DNA from: Methylobacterium sp. E-005
GTDB lineage: Bacteria; Pseudomonadota; Alphaproteobacteria; Rhizobiales; Beijerinckiaceae
Assembly (NCBI RefSeq): GCF_022829725.1
Contig: NZ_JAKSYG010000256.1
Span: 248,001-312,000, forward strand
DNA length: 64,000 nucleotides
Reading direction: 5' to 3'
The notes beneath the pieces are model-generated. The model was given only the letters and a program-made list of their open reading frames with translations, was not told the DNA's origin and did not search any database. Shown in pieces: positions 1 to 9,003 of this stretch (its first letter is position 1; each line of letters opens with the position of its first letter). The position numbers and the translations under genes were made by a program.

Positions 1-404
1 GACGCGCACAGGCTGTGTGCCAGAAAGATCAGGCCGAGCCAGCCGACATGGTCCTCTGCGCCCCACAGCAGAAGCGCGAGCGCGGCGTGACACCCCAGAA
101 CCGCCGCGACCGCGAAGGCCCGGCGTCGCCCCATGCGGAAATCGCCGGCCCGATCGACGACCGGCCCCCACAGGATCGGTTGGAGCGTCCAGGGCAGGCC
201 CGCGAGGGCGAAATGAAAGCCCATCTCCGCCGCCGACACGCCCTGGGCCGTGAGATGATTCGCCAGCGCGGTGAGCGAGAATCCGGCGATCAGGCCCTGA
301 TAGAGGTAGGTGGCGAAGAACACCCCGTAGCGGGTGCGGCGATTGGCGAGGCTCAGCGGCCCACCCAGGGATATGCGGACGGGAAGCACGGCGGGATCGC
401 TCAA
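1..404 (-). CDS. MFS transporter, C-terminus cut off by window edge
   Basis: This reading frame runs off the left edge, so only about 134 N-terminal residues are visible. They show a short cytoplasmic leader, a hydrophobic helix around residues 25-45 (YGVFFATYLYQGLIAGFSL), and a loop with an RMGRRR-type basic patch between helices 2 and 3, which is the classic major facilitator signature. The start is inferred as TTG at 404: an AAGGTG ribosome binding sequence lies 8 bases upstream, no in-frame ATG or GTG precedes it, and an in-frame stop lies just upstream. It is divergent from the phosphopantetheinyl transferase at 531. The substrate cannot be told. Confidence 0.75.
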   Translation of the reverse strand, partial: MSDPAVLPVRISLGGPLSLANRRTRYGVFFATYLYQGLIAGFSLTALANHLTAQGVSAAEMGFHFALAGLPWTLQPILWGPVVDRAGDFRMGRRRAFAVAAVLGCHAALALLLWGAEDHVGWLGLIFLAHSLCA

Positions 405-530
405 GCGCGCCGCACCTTGCCCATCGCACGCTGGGGCGCGATGCTCCTCATGCCGTCGTCACCGGATGCACCCTGTGCCCCCACCATCGAACGACCTTAA
501 CCGCTGCGTCAGACGGCCGCGAGGCGTCGC

Positions 531-1223
531 TTGAGCGCGGTGGATGTGTGGCTGGTCGACCTTTCCCTGTCGCTCGACCAGCTCGATCACTGTGCGCAGG
601 TGCTCGACCGCGCGGAGCGCGAGCGCGCCGACCGGTTCCTGCGGCCCGTGGATCGCGCGCGTTTCATCGCCAGTCACGCCGCGCTCCGGTTGGTGCTTGC
701 GGAAGCACGCGGCTGCACCTCGTCCGAGATCCGCCTGAGCACGCAGGCCGCCGGCAAGCCGCAGCTCTCCGAGCCAACCGGAAGCCCTCTGGAATTCAAT
801 CTGTCGCACTCCGCAGCCCGCGCCCTCATCGGCCTTGCGGGTTCAGCCACCATCGGCGTCGATATCGAGCAGATCCGGCCAATCCCGGATGCGGTGCGGA
901 TCGCAAGGATGCATTTCGCGCCCGACGAGGCCGCCGCCCTGGCGAAGCTATCGCCCGACGCGATCGAGGCGACCTTCTTCGGGCTTTGGACCCGCAAGGA
1001 GGCGGTGGTGAAGGCGCTGGGCACCGGCCTATCCCTGCCGCTCGACCGCTTCAGCGTGACCCTGCCACCGGCGGCCCCGCGCCTGCTGCGCGATTGCACC
1101 GGATGGACCCTTGCTGCGATCGAAGCCGGAGCCGGTTATGCCGCCACCGTGGCCGTTCGGACCGACGCCGCCGCGATCCGGCATCACACGCTTCCGCCGG
1201 GCTGGCCCGATCGACTCACCTGA
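531..1223 (+). CDS. 4'-phosphopantetheinyl transferase superfamily protein
   Basis: A Sfp/HetI-type enzyme of 230 residues that transfers phosphopantetheine from CoA to a carrier-protein serine in the cytoplasm. The family motifs are present: FNLSHS at 89-94, GVDIE at 109-113 (the Asp and Glu bind Mg2+), and WTRKEAVVKALG at 153-164 with the third acidic ligand and the catalytic Lys. The start is TTG at 531; a GTG three codons later is an alternative. It stands alone with no polyketide or non-ribosomal peptide genes beside it, so the acceptor (an acyl carrier protein, siderophore or polyketide synthase) is unknown. Family assignment is secure. Confidence 0.9.
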   Translation: MSAVDVWLVDLSLSLDQLDHCAQVLDRAERERADRFLRPVDRARFIASHAALRLVLAEARGCTSSEIRLSTQAAGKPQLSEPTGSPLEFNLSHSAARALIGLAGSATIGVDIEQIRPIPDAVRIARMHFAPDEAAALAKLSPDAIEATFFGLWTRKEAVVKALGTGLSLPLDRFSVTLPPAAPRLLRDCTGWTLAAIEAGAGYAATVAVRTDAAAIRHHTLPPGWPDRLT

Positions 1224-1307
1224 AAGCCGCGAAACCGCGCTTGCGGCCCGGCCAAGGCACGGCTATAAGCCCGCTCACCGGCCCTGGCAGCGATGCGGGC
1301 CGGCCTT

Positions 1308-1384
1308 CGGAGTGTAGCGCAGTCTGGTAGCGCACCACGTTCGGGACGTGGGGGTCGCAGGTTCAAATCCTGCCACTCCGACCA
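1308..1384 (+). tRNA. tRNA-Pro (anticodon CGG)
   Basis: A 77-base cloverleaf with the 3' CCA encoded. The acceptor arms CGGAGTG and CACTCCG pair. The anticodon stem CCACG/CGTGG closes a seven-base loop TTCGGGA with anticodon CGG. The T arm contains GGTTCAAATCC. C at position 1 of the acceptor stem is typical of bacterial tRNA-Pro. Confidence 0.95.
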
Positions 1385-1496
1385 GTATTTCCCGAGATCC
1401 TGCCTAGTTCTGCCTGGGACGCCTGGACCGCAATCGCGTCGTCGAGGCGTGCCGCGTCAGGCAGGATTGTCGACCGGAGGAGCGAGCGCGCCGTCC

Positions 1497-2552
1497 ATGG
1501 CATCGCGATTGCCGGAACGGCCCTCTCACGAAGCGCAGGCGTCCTCACCGTGGCGCAGCTTCGCCCGCAGCCTCATCGCCGCCGCGTTGCTCATCAGCAT
1601 CTCCGTTATCGCCTTCGTGGCTCTGCTCGATCCATACGGCCTGCGGGCTGCCCCCGGTCATCCCCCGGGGCCGATCATGGACGCCAATCAGCGCCTGTCT
1701 TATCCCCAGATTGCCCGGGGCGGGTCGTTCGACGCGGCGGTGTTCGGCACCTCCACCGCGCGGCTCCTTGATCCGGATGCGCTGGATGAAGCCTTCGGCG
1801 CCCGGTTCGCGAACCTCGCCGTTAATGCCGCGACACCGGACGAGCAGATCCGCCTGGCCGAGCTGTTCATCGCAAATCATCCAGTGCGTGCAATCCTGTT
1901 CGGGCTCGACGGAACGTGGTGTTCGGCCAAGCCCCCCGCCCGCACGGCCAATGCCTTCCCGGACTGGCTCTACGCAGAGGGCACGCCCTGGGGCGTGCTA
2001 CGGCAGGTGAACCTGCGCGCCCTCACGGTGGCGGCACAGGTCGGGCTTGGGCGGTTGGGTCTGGCTCGGCCCCGGATCCGGCAGGACGGCTACGCGGTCT
2101 TCACCCCGCCGGAGGATCGCTACGATCCCGAGCGCGCGCGCGTCCATATCAGGGCGGGCGCCGCCGATCCGGCCGCAGCATCCGACCCGGAGGACGCGCC
2201 CATGCCGGCGCTTGTCCGCCTCGACGGTCTCTTGAGCCGCATGCCCGCCGATGCGGTGAAGCTCCTCGTGTTCACGCCGATCCACGCGGCCGCGCAAGGC
2301 GCGCCCGGCACGGCGGCGGGCCGGCGCGAGGCAGCCTGCAAGCGCCGCGTGGCCGCGATCGGCGTTCGCCACCGCGCCACGGTGGTGGATTTCCGCATCG
2401 CGTCGATGCTCACGACGCGGGACGCGAATTACTGGGACGCGCTGCATTACCGCCTGCCCGTGGCGGCTCGAATCGTCGCGGACCTGAAGGAAGCGGTGTC
2501 GACCGGTACGGACGATCCAGCCGGCACCTATCGGGTGCTGGCGCACCCTTGA
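1497..2552 (+). CDS. membrane-anchored SGNH-like hypothetical protein
   Basis: About 351 residues. The frame stays open back through the tRNA, so the start is placed at the ATG at 1497, with a GGAGG-like sequence about 15 bases upstream. A cytoplasmic leader is followed by one hydrophobic segment near residues 25-44, suggesting an inner-membrane anchor with the rest in the periplasm. A block reading VFGTSTARLL and a C-terminal NYWDALHYR block resemble the Ser-containing block I and Asp-x-x-His block V of SGNH hydrolases or AlgX/DUF1574-type proteins, but sequence identity to a named family cannot be judged here. It may act on an envelope polysaccharide, which is inference only. Confidence 0.7.
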   Translation: MASRLPERPSHEAQASSPWRSFARSLIAAALLISISVIAFVALLDPYGLRAAPGHPPGPIMDANQRLSYPQIARGGSFDAAVFGTSTARLLDPDALDEAFGARFANLAVNAATPDEQIRLAELFIANHPVRAILFGLDGTWCSAKPPARTANAFPDWLYAEGTPWGVLRQVNLRALTVAAQVGLGRLGLARPRIRQDGYAVFTPPEDRYDPERARVHIRAGAADPAAASDPEDAPMPALVRLDGLLSRMPADAVKLLVFTPIHAAAQGAPGTAAGRREAACKRRVAAIGVRHRATVVDFRIASMLTTRDANYWDALHYRLPVAARIVADLKEAVSTGTDDPAGTYRVLAHP

Positions 2553-2559
2553 CGCCGCC

Positions 2560-3696
2560 TCATGCGGCGGCGCGCTCGGCCCGTGCCCAACCCGCCCGGG
2601 TTTCGCTGCAATAGTCGGCGTATCGCCCATCGCGGATCGCCGCCCGGGCGCCGGCCATCAGGTCCTGGTAGTAGGCGAGGTTGTTCCAAGTCAGCAGCAT
2701 CATCCCGAGGATCTCGTTCGATCGAACGAGGTGATGCAGGTAGGCGCGGGAATAATCCCGCGTTGCCGGGCAGGTCGAAGCCTCGTCGAGGGGCGCCGTG
2801 TCCTCGGCATGGCGGGCGTTGCGCAGGTTGACCCGGCCGTGGCGTGTATAGGCGAGGCCGTGGCGGCCGGCGCGGGTTGGCATCACGCAGTCGAACATGT
2901 CGATGCCGCGGGCCACCGCGCCGAGGATGTCGTCCGGCGTGCCGACGCCCATCAGGTAGCGGGGCTTGGCGGCGGGCAGATGCGGCTCCACCGTCTCGAT
3001 CATCGCAAACATCACCGCTTGCGGCTCGCCCACCGCGAGGCCGCCGATCGCGTAGCCCTTGAGGTCGAGATCGGTCAGGGCGCGGGCGCTCTCGATCCGC
3101 AGAGCCGGGACGTCGCCCCCCTGCACGATGCCGAACAGCGCCCGCTCGGGCTGCTCACCGAAGGCGACCCGGCAGCGCTCGGCCCAGCGCAGGGACAGGT
3201 GCATCGCCTTCTCGACCGCCGCATGGTCGGCCGGCAGGCGCACGCATTCGTCGAGCTGCATCTGGATATCGGAGCCCAGCAGCCCCTGGATCTCGATCGA
3301 GCGCTCCGGGCTCATGTGGTGCGCCGTCCCGTCGATATGCGAGCGGAAGGTGACCCCCTGCTCGTCGATTTTCCGGAGCGCTGAGAGCGACATCACCTGG
3401 AAGCCGCCGGAATCGGTCAGGATCGGCCGGTCCCAGTTCATGAAGCGGTGCAGGCCGCCGAGGCGGGCCATCCGCTCGGGGCCCGGGCGCAGCATCAGGT
3501 GGTAGGTGTTGCCCAGCACAACATCGGCGCCGAGGTCACGGACCTGCTGCGGGTACATCGCCTTGACGGTTGCGGCGGTGCCGACTGGCATGAAGGCCGG
3601 CGTTCGGATCGCGCCGCGATGCGTCGTGATTGCGCCGGTTCGTGCCGCGCCGTCCTGCGCCGATAGGGTGAAGCCGAAGGGGAGGGGATCGGTCAT
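2560..3696 (-). CDS. tgt: queuine/preQ1 tRNA-ribosyltransferase (Tgt)
   Basis: Exchanges G34 of GUN-anticodon tRNAs for preQ1 in queuosine synthesis. At 378 residues it has normal length and the hallmark blocks: [33 protein letters not shown] (general-acid Asp), GGLAVGEP and [12 protein letters not shown] (nucleophile Asp). The usual C-terminal zinc site (Cys-x-Cys-x2-Cys plus His in E. coli) reads S307-T-C309-P-A-T312 here, and the His position is Asn338, so three of four ligands are absent. The start ATG overlaps the queA stop by four bases, indicating translational coupling. The 3' end is convergent with the SGNH-like gene, with a small hairpin over the stop. Confidence 0.95.
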   Translation of the reverse strand: MTDPLPFGFTLSAQDGAARTGAITTHRGAIRTPAFMPVGTAATVKAMYPQQVRDLGADVVLGNTYHLMLRPGPERMARLGGLHRFMNWDRPILTDSGGFQVMSLSALRKIDEQGVTFRSHIDGTAHHMSPERSIEIQGLLGSDIQMQLDECVRLPADHAAVEKAMHLSLRWAERCRVAFGEQPERALFGIVQGGDVPALRIESARALTDLDLKGYAIGGLAVGEPQAVMFAMIETVEPHLPAAKPRYLMGVGTPDDILGAVARGIDMFDCVMPTRAGRHGLAYTRHGRVNLRNARHAEDTAPLDEASTCPATRDYSRAYLHHLVRSNEILGMMLLTWNNLAYYQDLMAGARAAIRDGRYADYCSETRAGWARAERAAA

Positions 3697-4757
3697 GACA
3701 GGTCCGCGCCGGGGCCCGGGAAGAGCAGGCTGGCGTCGCCGTAGGAGTAGAACCGGTAGCCGGCCTGGATCGCGTGTGCGTAGGCGGCGCGCATCGTGTC
3801 GAGGCCCGAGAACGCCGAGACCAGCATGAACAGCGTCGAGCGCGGCAGGTGGAAATTCGTCACCAATGCGTCGACCGCCCGGAAGTGATAGCCCGGCGTG
3901 ATGAAGATGTCGGTGGGGCCCGAGAAGGCCGCGAGTGTTCCGTCCGGGCGCGCGGCGCTTTCGAGGAGGCGCAGGGCCGTCGTTCCGACCGCGATGATCC
4001 GGCCCCCCGCGGCGCGGGTCGCGTTGAGCGCGTCGGCGGTGGCCGCGTCCAGGATGCCTACCTCCGCGTGCATCCGGTGGCCCTGCGTATCCTCGGCCTT
4101 CACGGGCAGGAAGGTGCCAGCTCCGACATGCAGAGTGACGTGGTGGCGCCGCAGTCCGGCCGCATCGAGATCCGCGAGGAGGCTTTCGGAGAAATGCAGG
4201 CCCGCCGTGGGGGCCGCGACGGCGCCCGGGTTGCGGGCATAGATCGTCTGGTAGTCGGTGATATCCCGCGTGTCGGCGGCGCGCTTGCCGGCGATATAGG
4301 GGGGCAGGGGCAGCACACCCTCGGCCGCGATGGCGGCATCGAGGTCCGGACCCGAACGGTCAAAGTCGAGGACGATCTCGCCGGCCTCGCCCTTCTCGAA
4401 CACGGTGGCGGTCAGATCCCCGAAGCGCAGCGTGTCGCCGGGGGCAAGCCGCTTGGCCGGGCGGCCGAAGGCACGCCACCGCGCCGGTCCCTCGCGCAGA
4501 TGCAGCATCGCCTCGGTGCGCTGCCCGGGCGCCCCCGGCCGCGTCCGCACGCCGTGAAGCCGCGCCGGGATGACCCGCGTGTCGTTGAACACCAGGGCGT
4601 CGCCGGCCCGCAGGGCGCCGGGCAGGTCGCGCACGGTCCGGTCGGACAAAGCCGCGCCCGGCTGCACCACGAGCAGCCGCCCGGCATCCCGCGGCTCGGC
4701 CGGACGCAGGGCAATGCTGGCTTCGGGCAGGTCGAAATCGAACAGATCCACGCGCAT
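3693..4757 (-). CDS. queA: S-adenosylmethionine:tRNA ribosyltransferase-isomerase (QueA)
   Basis: Transfers the ribosyl part of SAM to preQ1-modified tRNA, giving epoxyqueuosine, the step after Tgt. The 354-residue protein starts [11 protein letters not shown] at 4757; the frame is open 25 codons further upstream, but family members begin at this motif. Recognisable QueA blocks include [52 protein letters not shown] and a C-terminal [17 protein letters not shown]. It forms an operon with tgt through an ATGA overlap. No cyclophilin gene precedes it, unlike some relatives. Confidence 0.96.
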   Translation of the reverse strand: MRVDLFDFDLPEASIALRPAEPRDAGRLLVVQPGAALSDRTVRDLPGALRAGDALVFNDTRVIPARLHGVRTRPGAPGQRTEAMLHLREGPARWRAFGRPAKRLAPGDTLRFGDLTATVFEKGEAGEIVLDFDRSGPDLDAAIAAEGVLPLPPYIAGKRAADTRDITDYQTIYARNPGAVAAPTAGLHFSESLLADLDAAGLRRHHVTLHVGAGTFLPVKAEDTQGHRMHAEVGILDAATADALNATRAAGGRIIAVGTTALRLLESAARPDGTLAAFSGPTDIFITPGYHFRAVDALVTNFHLPRSTLFMLVSAFSGLDTMRAAYAHAIQAGYRFYSYGDASLLFPGPGADLS

Positions 4758-4854
4758 CGCCGGCTGCCTGCACGGAACCGCAACCGGTTTCAACCGCGGA
4801 ACCCGCGGGAGGCCTACCCGTTTCCGCGTCACCGAGACGCGAGAACCTTCAACG

Positions 4855-5103
4855 ATGCCCTGGTACGCCGTCCGTCCACGCGATGAAGCCGATCCGCGGT
4901 GGCCTCTGCCGGGGAAGCCCGAAATTGTGCTGAAGGCCGGGACTCCCGAAGAAGCCCGGGCGAAATTCGAGGCGGCCTATCCGAGCCAGCCCTTCGGAAG
5001 CCCGGCGGTGCCGGTGCCGGATGCGGGGCTCGGCAGCTTCCGCGGCGATGCCGACGCGCTGGTCGTGAACGAGACGGGCGAGCCGCCCGCCGACCGGACG
5101 TAA
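4855..5103 (+). CDS. hypothetical protein, 82 residues
   Basis: A small soluble protein beginning [11 protein letters not shown] at the ATG at 4855, divergent from queA. It has no signal peptide or membrane helix. The segment with [13 protein letters not shown] looks helical, and the tail is acidic and proline-rich. I do not recognise the family. The longer upstream frame is antisense to queA, so I do not extend the start. It is followed six bases later by another small frame, which may be co-transcribed. Confidence 0.6.
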   Translation: MPWYAVRPRDEADPRWPLPGKPEIVLKAGTPEEARAKFEAAYPSQPFGSPAVPVPDAGLGSFRGDADALVVNETGEPPADRT

Positions 5104-5109
5104 CGCGCC

Positions 5110-5331
5110 GTGGCGACCCTCGGCCGGCCCCGGCGCGTGACTCTGGATGGTCAGTTGCTCGGCTACTGGGAGCGCGAGGCCGCCCGCCTGGAATCCCTGG
5201 CCGCGAGCACGCGCTTCGCATGGCAGCGGCGCCGCTATCTGCGGAAAGCCGAGGCGGCCCATGCCAAGGCCGAAGCCAGCCGTCAGCGCGAGGCCGCGCG
5301 CGGGAACGATGCCGGGTCGGAGCGCACATAG
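5110..5331 (+). CDS. hypothetical basic protein, 73 residues
   Basis: A frame starting GTG at 5110, six bases after the stop of the preceding small gene. The product is highly charged, rich in Arg, Ala and Glu, and predicted to be mainly helical (a REAARLESLA segment and an AEAAHAKAEASRQREAA segment), with no membrane segment. In a genome this GC-rich, short open frames arise easily. The tight spacing behind 4855-5103 is the main support. No family recognised. Confidence 0.45.
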   Translation: MATLGRPRRVTLDGQLLGYWEREAARLESLAASTRFAWQRRRYLRKAEAAHAKAEASRQREAARGNDAGSERT

Positions 5332-5428
5332 CTGCGGCTATGACCTTTTCGGGAGCCTCGAACCTTTGCCGTGGCCTGGGGTAAGGTTCATGCCGTAAGG
5401 CCGCGCCGACTCTCATTCGGCGCCCCCC

Positions 5429-6316
5429 ATGGACCGCACACAGAAAGCCGCCCTCTTCAGCGCCGCGATCGGACTCGCCGTCACGGCCCTCAAATTCTAT
5501 GCCGCCTGGCTAACCGGCAGCCTCGCGCTCTATTCGGACGCCCTGGAAAGCATCATCAACGTGGTGGCCGCGATCGGCGCCTTCGTGGCGCTGCGCGTTG
5601 CCGCGCGGCCCGCCGACGACGACCACCCATACGGGCATCACAAGGCCGAGTTCTTCTCAGCGGTGATCGAAGGTGCGCTGATCATCGTGGCGGCACTCCT
5701 GATCCTGCGCGAATCGTACTACGGCGTGCTCGCCCCCAGGCCACTCGATGCCCCCGCCCTCGGCGTAGCGATCAATGTCGTCGCCGGTATCATCAATGCC
5801 GCCTGGGCGATCGCCCTGATTCGATGGGGGCAGCGGTGGCGGTCGCCGGCCCTGATCGCCGACGCGCGGCACATCTTCGCCGATGTCGTCACGTCCTGCG
5901 GCGTGCTGGTCGGCGTCGGGGCCGTACTGGCGACTGGCTACCCGATTCTGGATCCGATCGTGGCTGGGCTGGTGGCGCTCAACATCCTCTGGTCCGGCTT
6001 CCGCATGGTGCGCGAATCGGTCGACGGCCTGATGGACCGGGCCGCCCCGCACGAGATGGTGGCCCAGATCCGATCCCTGATCTCGGAGCACGGCGAGGGC
6101 GCCTTGGAGGCCCACGACGTGCGCACCCGGGCGGCCGGGCAGGCGACCTTTATTGATTTTCACCTCGTCGTCCCCGGCGTCATGACCGTCGAGGAATCTC
6201 ACGCGATCTGTGACCGGCTGGAGAACGCCCTGGAGACGACCATTCCCGGGGCCGTGGTGACAATCCATGTCGAGCCCGGCGAACTCGCCAAGGCCCGCGG
6301 CGTGCCGGTGCTCTGA
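5429..6316 (+). CDS. cation diffusion facilitator family transporter
   Basis: A 295-residue CDF antiporter that exports divalent metal (Zn2+, Fe2+, Co2+ or similar) across the inner membrane in exchange for protons. The N-terminal half holds about six hydrophobic segments. Metal-site features are visible: YSDALES in helix 2, HPYGHHKAEFF in the loop before helix 3, and DARHIFADV in helix 5 (His and Asp ligands). The C-terminal third is the cytoplasmic ferredoxin-like dimerisation domain, ending near HVEPGEL. The His/Asp pattern suggests zinc or iron, but specificity is inference. It stands alone and ends against the sfnB-like remnant. Confidence 0.93.
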   Translation: MDRTQKAALFSAAIGLAVTALKFYAAWLTGSLALYSDALESIINVVAAIGAFVALRVAARPADDDHPYGHHKAEFFSAVIEGALIIVAALLILRESYYGVLAPRPLDAPALGVAINVVAGIINAAWAIALIRWGQRWRSPALIADARHIFADVVTSCGVLVGVGAVLATGYPILDPIVAGLVALNILWSGFRMVRESVDGLMDRAAPHEMVAQIRSLISEHGEGALEAHDVRTRAAGQATFIDFHLVVPGVMTVEESHAICDRLENALETTIPGAVVTIHVEPGELAKARGVPVL

Positions 6317-6329
6317 TCCGGCGATCAGC

Positions 6330-6880
6330 TCCAGGCGTCGGCTCCAGGCGCGGGACGGCGAACCGACGCCGTTCCATGCTTGGATGCCGATGATGGCGAA
6401 GTTCCACTGGACCGGGTCGTGCCGCGTATGGGGCCGGGCGTTGCGCCAGTACCGGTGGAGGTTCCCGGCGGCCAGGGTCGAGCAGGTGACTGAGAGCTCG
6501 AAAAGCTTGTTGGAGGCCGCTGGGGCGACCGCGGTGGTCAGCCCCGTCGCCTTCGCCACGGCGATTTGCGCGGCCGCTACCCTCCCGGCATCCGGACGGG
6601 CCACGGCCTCGTCGAGGACGAGCTCGGCGCGCTCAAGCCGCGCCTCGGCAGCGTGCTGGCGGATGGACAGGTCGCCGATCGCCTGGATCGTGTGGGGATG
6701 ACCGGCTGCCCGCTGGGTGCCGTGACCCGGGACGTCGTTGCGGGATCGAAGGCTGCGCAGAATCTCTCCGCACAGCAGAGGCCTCGGCGCGTTGCCCGAC
6801 ACCCTGCGGATCGCCGCGACGATGCCGAGATGGTTCTGTGCGACGGCGGTGTCCGCCGCCACGATGATGGCCATGACCTG
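6330..6880 (-). pseudogene. remnant of SfnB/acyl-CoA dehydrogenase-like flavin monooxygenase
   Basis: The minus strand, directly after the sfnG stop, encodes about 170 residues matching only the C-terminal part of the SfnB/DszC-type acyl-CoA dehydrogenase family: HTIQAIGDLSIRQHAAEA, ASNKLFELS and NLHRYWRNARPHT are recognisable. Family members are about 400 residues, so the N-terminal FAD and substrate regions are missing. No plausible start or stop frames the piece, and the frame continues antisense into the CDF gene. A 13-base tandem duplication, GCTCCAGGCGTCG/GCTCCAGGCGCGG, lies at 6328-6353 at its 3' boundary. I read it as a deletion remnant of an enzyme that once partnered sfnG. Confidence 0.75.
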
Positions 6881-6915
6881 CGCCAGGATCCGTCAGAAAC
6901 GGAGGAGCGAGACAG

Positions 6916-8031
6916 TCAGGCCGCTTCGGCGCGCCGGGCGCGGGCGGCCTCGAGGGCGCGCACCCGCGGGATCACGTGCGTGCCGAAATACGCGACCTCC
7001 TCCTGAAAATGAAGGAAGGCCAGCAGGGCGAGATCTGCGCCCGCCTCCTTGAGGTCCAGAATCCGTTCGGCGACCTGATCGGGCGTTCCGATCAGGTTGC
7101 TCCGGAACCCGTCATTGTACTGGACCAGATCGTCGAAGGTGGATTTAGCCCAGTTGCCTTCGCCCTCGGGGGAGGCCGTGCCGGCATTCTTCACCTCATG
7201 GCCGAAGGCCTTCACGGCATCGGTATCGGCGTGATCGATGATCTCCTGCAGAACGGCGCGGGCCTCCTGCTCGGTATCCCGGGCGATCACGAAGGCGTTG
7301 ACGCCGATGCGCGGGTTGTTGCCGCTCTGGGCCGCCTTGGCGCGAATATCGGCGACCTGAGTGCGTATGTTCTCGGGCGTATTGCCGTTGGTGAAGTACC
7401 AATCGGATACCCGGGCCGCCATGTCGCGCGCCGCCCGGGACGATCCGCCCTGGAGGATCTCAGGCAGCGGCTGCCCCGGCTTCGGCTTCAACGTGTAGTC
7501 GCTGTAGCGGTAGAAATCGCCTCGGAAGGTGAAGTTGTCCTGGGTCCAGATCCCCCGCAGGCTGCGGATGAATTCCTCCGAGCGGCGGTAGCGCTCGTCA
7601 TGGTCGAGCCAGGGCTCGCCAATGGCCCGGAACTCACCCGAGAACCAGCCCGACACGATGTTGACCGCGACGCGGTTCTCGGTGAGCTGCGCGATCGTGG
7701 CGATCTGCTTTGCGGCGAGCGTCGGGTTCCAGGGTCCCGGCAGGATCGCGGCGATCACCTTGAGCTTGGTGGTGGCGGCCAGCAGGGCGTGGCTGAACGC
7801 CACCGATTCGTGCTGATATTCGGCGCCGTAGCCGGCGGTGAAGCGGATCTGCGTCAGCGCGTAGTCGAAGCCCGCCTCCTCGGCGATCCGCGCCAGTTTG
7901 CGATTGTACGCGGCGTCCCAACTCGTCCGCTGGGGTATCTTGCTGATCACAAGCCCGCCCGAGACATTGGGCACCCAATAGGCGAAGCGGATCGGCGCCC
8001 GGTCCGATTCTGCGATGTGATGGCTGCTCAT
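6916..8031 (-). CDS. sfnG: dimethylsulfone monooxygenase (SfnG-type, FMNH2-dependent)
   Basis: A 371-residue bacterial luciferase-like monooxygenase predicted to convert dimethylsulfone to methanesulfinate for sulfur acquisition, using reduced flavin. SfnG hallmarks near the N-terminus are FAYWVPNVSGGLV and IPQRTSW. Further along are AAILPGPWNPTLAAKQIATI, NIVSGWFSGEF and EILQGGSSRAARDMAA, which are luciferase/SsuD-family flavin-site blocks. The start is set at ATG 8031 behind a GGGAGCG ribosome site; the frame extends 45 codons upstream with no family resemblance. The SfnB-like remnant follows it immediately, and no sfnR regulator or flavin reductase is nearby. A related alkanesulfonate role remains possible. 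Confidence 0.88.
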   Translation of the reverse strand: MSSHHIAESDRAPIRFAYWVPNVSGGLVISKIPQRTSWDAAYNRKLARIAEEAGFDYALTQIRFTAGYGAEYQHESVAFSHALLAATTKLKVIAAILPGPWNPTLAAKQIATIAQLTENRVAVNIVSGWFSGEFRAIGEPWLDHDERYRRSEEFIRSLRGIWTQDNFTFRGDFYRYSDYTLKPKPGQPLPEILQGGSSRAARDMAARVSDWYFTNGNTPENIRTQVADIRAKAAQSGNNPRIGVNAFVIARDTEQEARAVLQEIIDHADTDAVKAFGHEVKNAGTASPEGEGNWAKSTFDDLVQYNDGFRSNLIGTPDQVAERILDLKEAGADLALLAFLHFQEEVAYFGTHVIPRVRALEAARARRAEAA

Positions 8032-8241
8032 CCGGCGCTCCCTGCACTGCACGGCGCGCGGCGCCGCGTTCCCTCTACGGATCGCCGCAAACTGAATACA
8101 TGATCCAGAAGGCGGACAATCACTCAAGACGAACGGAAGTATTCTGGGAGGGAGGCGATCCGTCAAAGGAACGCGTTGCTTTTTTCAACCCGTCTTGAAT
8201 GGGCTTATTCTTCTTGCCGGCTCCGCGGCAGCCAATTTCTG

Positions 8242-9003
8242 CTAGGCGGTGTGGGGCGTATCCGTCTCGTGCAGGCGGCGCCATGCGAAGACGGAAAAGA
8301 CCGCAATGAGGCAGCCGGCGAGGCCGAACCACGTGAATGCGTATTGCAGGTGGTTATTGGGCAGATCAACCCGCAACTGACCACCTTGGGGCCACGAGGT
8401 CTGACCGGGGATCGCATCGGCTTCGATCATGTAGGGCGCCACGTCCGACAACCCGCGGGCGGACGCGATGCCGGCGATGTCCCGGTTGAACCATTCGCCG
8501 CGGGCCGGATCCGGCTCCGGGACGAACAACCCACGGGGTTCGCTGGCGCGCAGGATGCCGGTGACCGTGGTCGATCCGTCGACCAGGCCGTCCCGCCGAT
8601 CGGATTGGGCCTTGAGCTCGGTCGGCACGAAGCCGCGATTGACCAGCACCACGTTGCCATCGTCGCGCACAAGAGGCGTGAGCACGTAGAAGCCCTGAAG
8701 GGCCCGGCCCGGCGTCTCGCCGGGGGCGAGCCCATGCACGAGGGTCTCTTTGTCGTTGAGGAAGCGACCGGAGACGCGCACATGGCGGAACTCGTCCCGG
8801 GCAGCATCCCAATCCGCGGCGGTCGGTGGAGCGACCGGCTCCGCCCTCGTCTGCCGGATGAGGCGGTCGATCAGATCCTCTTTCCAGGCCCTGCGCTCCA
8901 CCTGCCACGTCCCAAGGCCGAGGAGGATCGCAAGCGCCATTAGCGTGGCCAATCCCGGCGCGACGAGATCGCGCCACGCAGCCCGGGCGGTCGCTGCGCT
9001 CAC
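8242..9003 (-). CDS. SURF1 family cytochrome oxidase assembly protein
   Basis: An inner-membrane protein of 253 residues that helps insert heme a into oxidase subunit I. It has the SURF1 topology: one N-terminal helix (about residues 15-32, with LGTWQVERRAWK just after), a large periplasmic domain with NRGFVP and FNRDIAGIA blocks, and a C-terminal helix with NNHLQYAFTWFGLA. It starts GTG at 9003, overlapping the DUF983 stop by four bases (GTGA), so the two are translationally coupled. It is the last gene of the oxidase cluster. Confidence 0.95.
   Translation of the reverse strand: MSAATARAAWRDLVAPGLATLMALAILLGLGTWQVERRAWKEDLIDRLIRQTRAEPVAPPTAADWDAARDEFRHVRVSGRFLNDKETLVHGLAPGETPGRALQGFYVLTPLVRDDGNVVLVNRGFVPTELKAQSDRRDGLVDGSTTVTGILRASEPRGLFVPEPDPARGEWFNRDIAGIASARGLSDVAPYMIEADAIPGQTSWPQGGQLRVDLPNNHLQYAFTWFGLAGCLIAVFSVFAWRRLHETDTPHTA

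Noticed and set aside
1308-1384. tRNA-Pro as an integration site for the following SGNH-like gene
   Set aside because: I saw no second copy of the tRNA 3' end, no integrase and no change in codon style, so an island is not supported.
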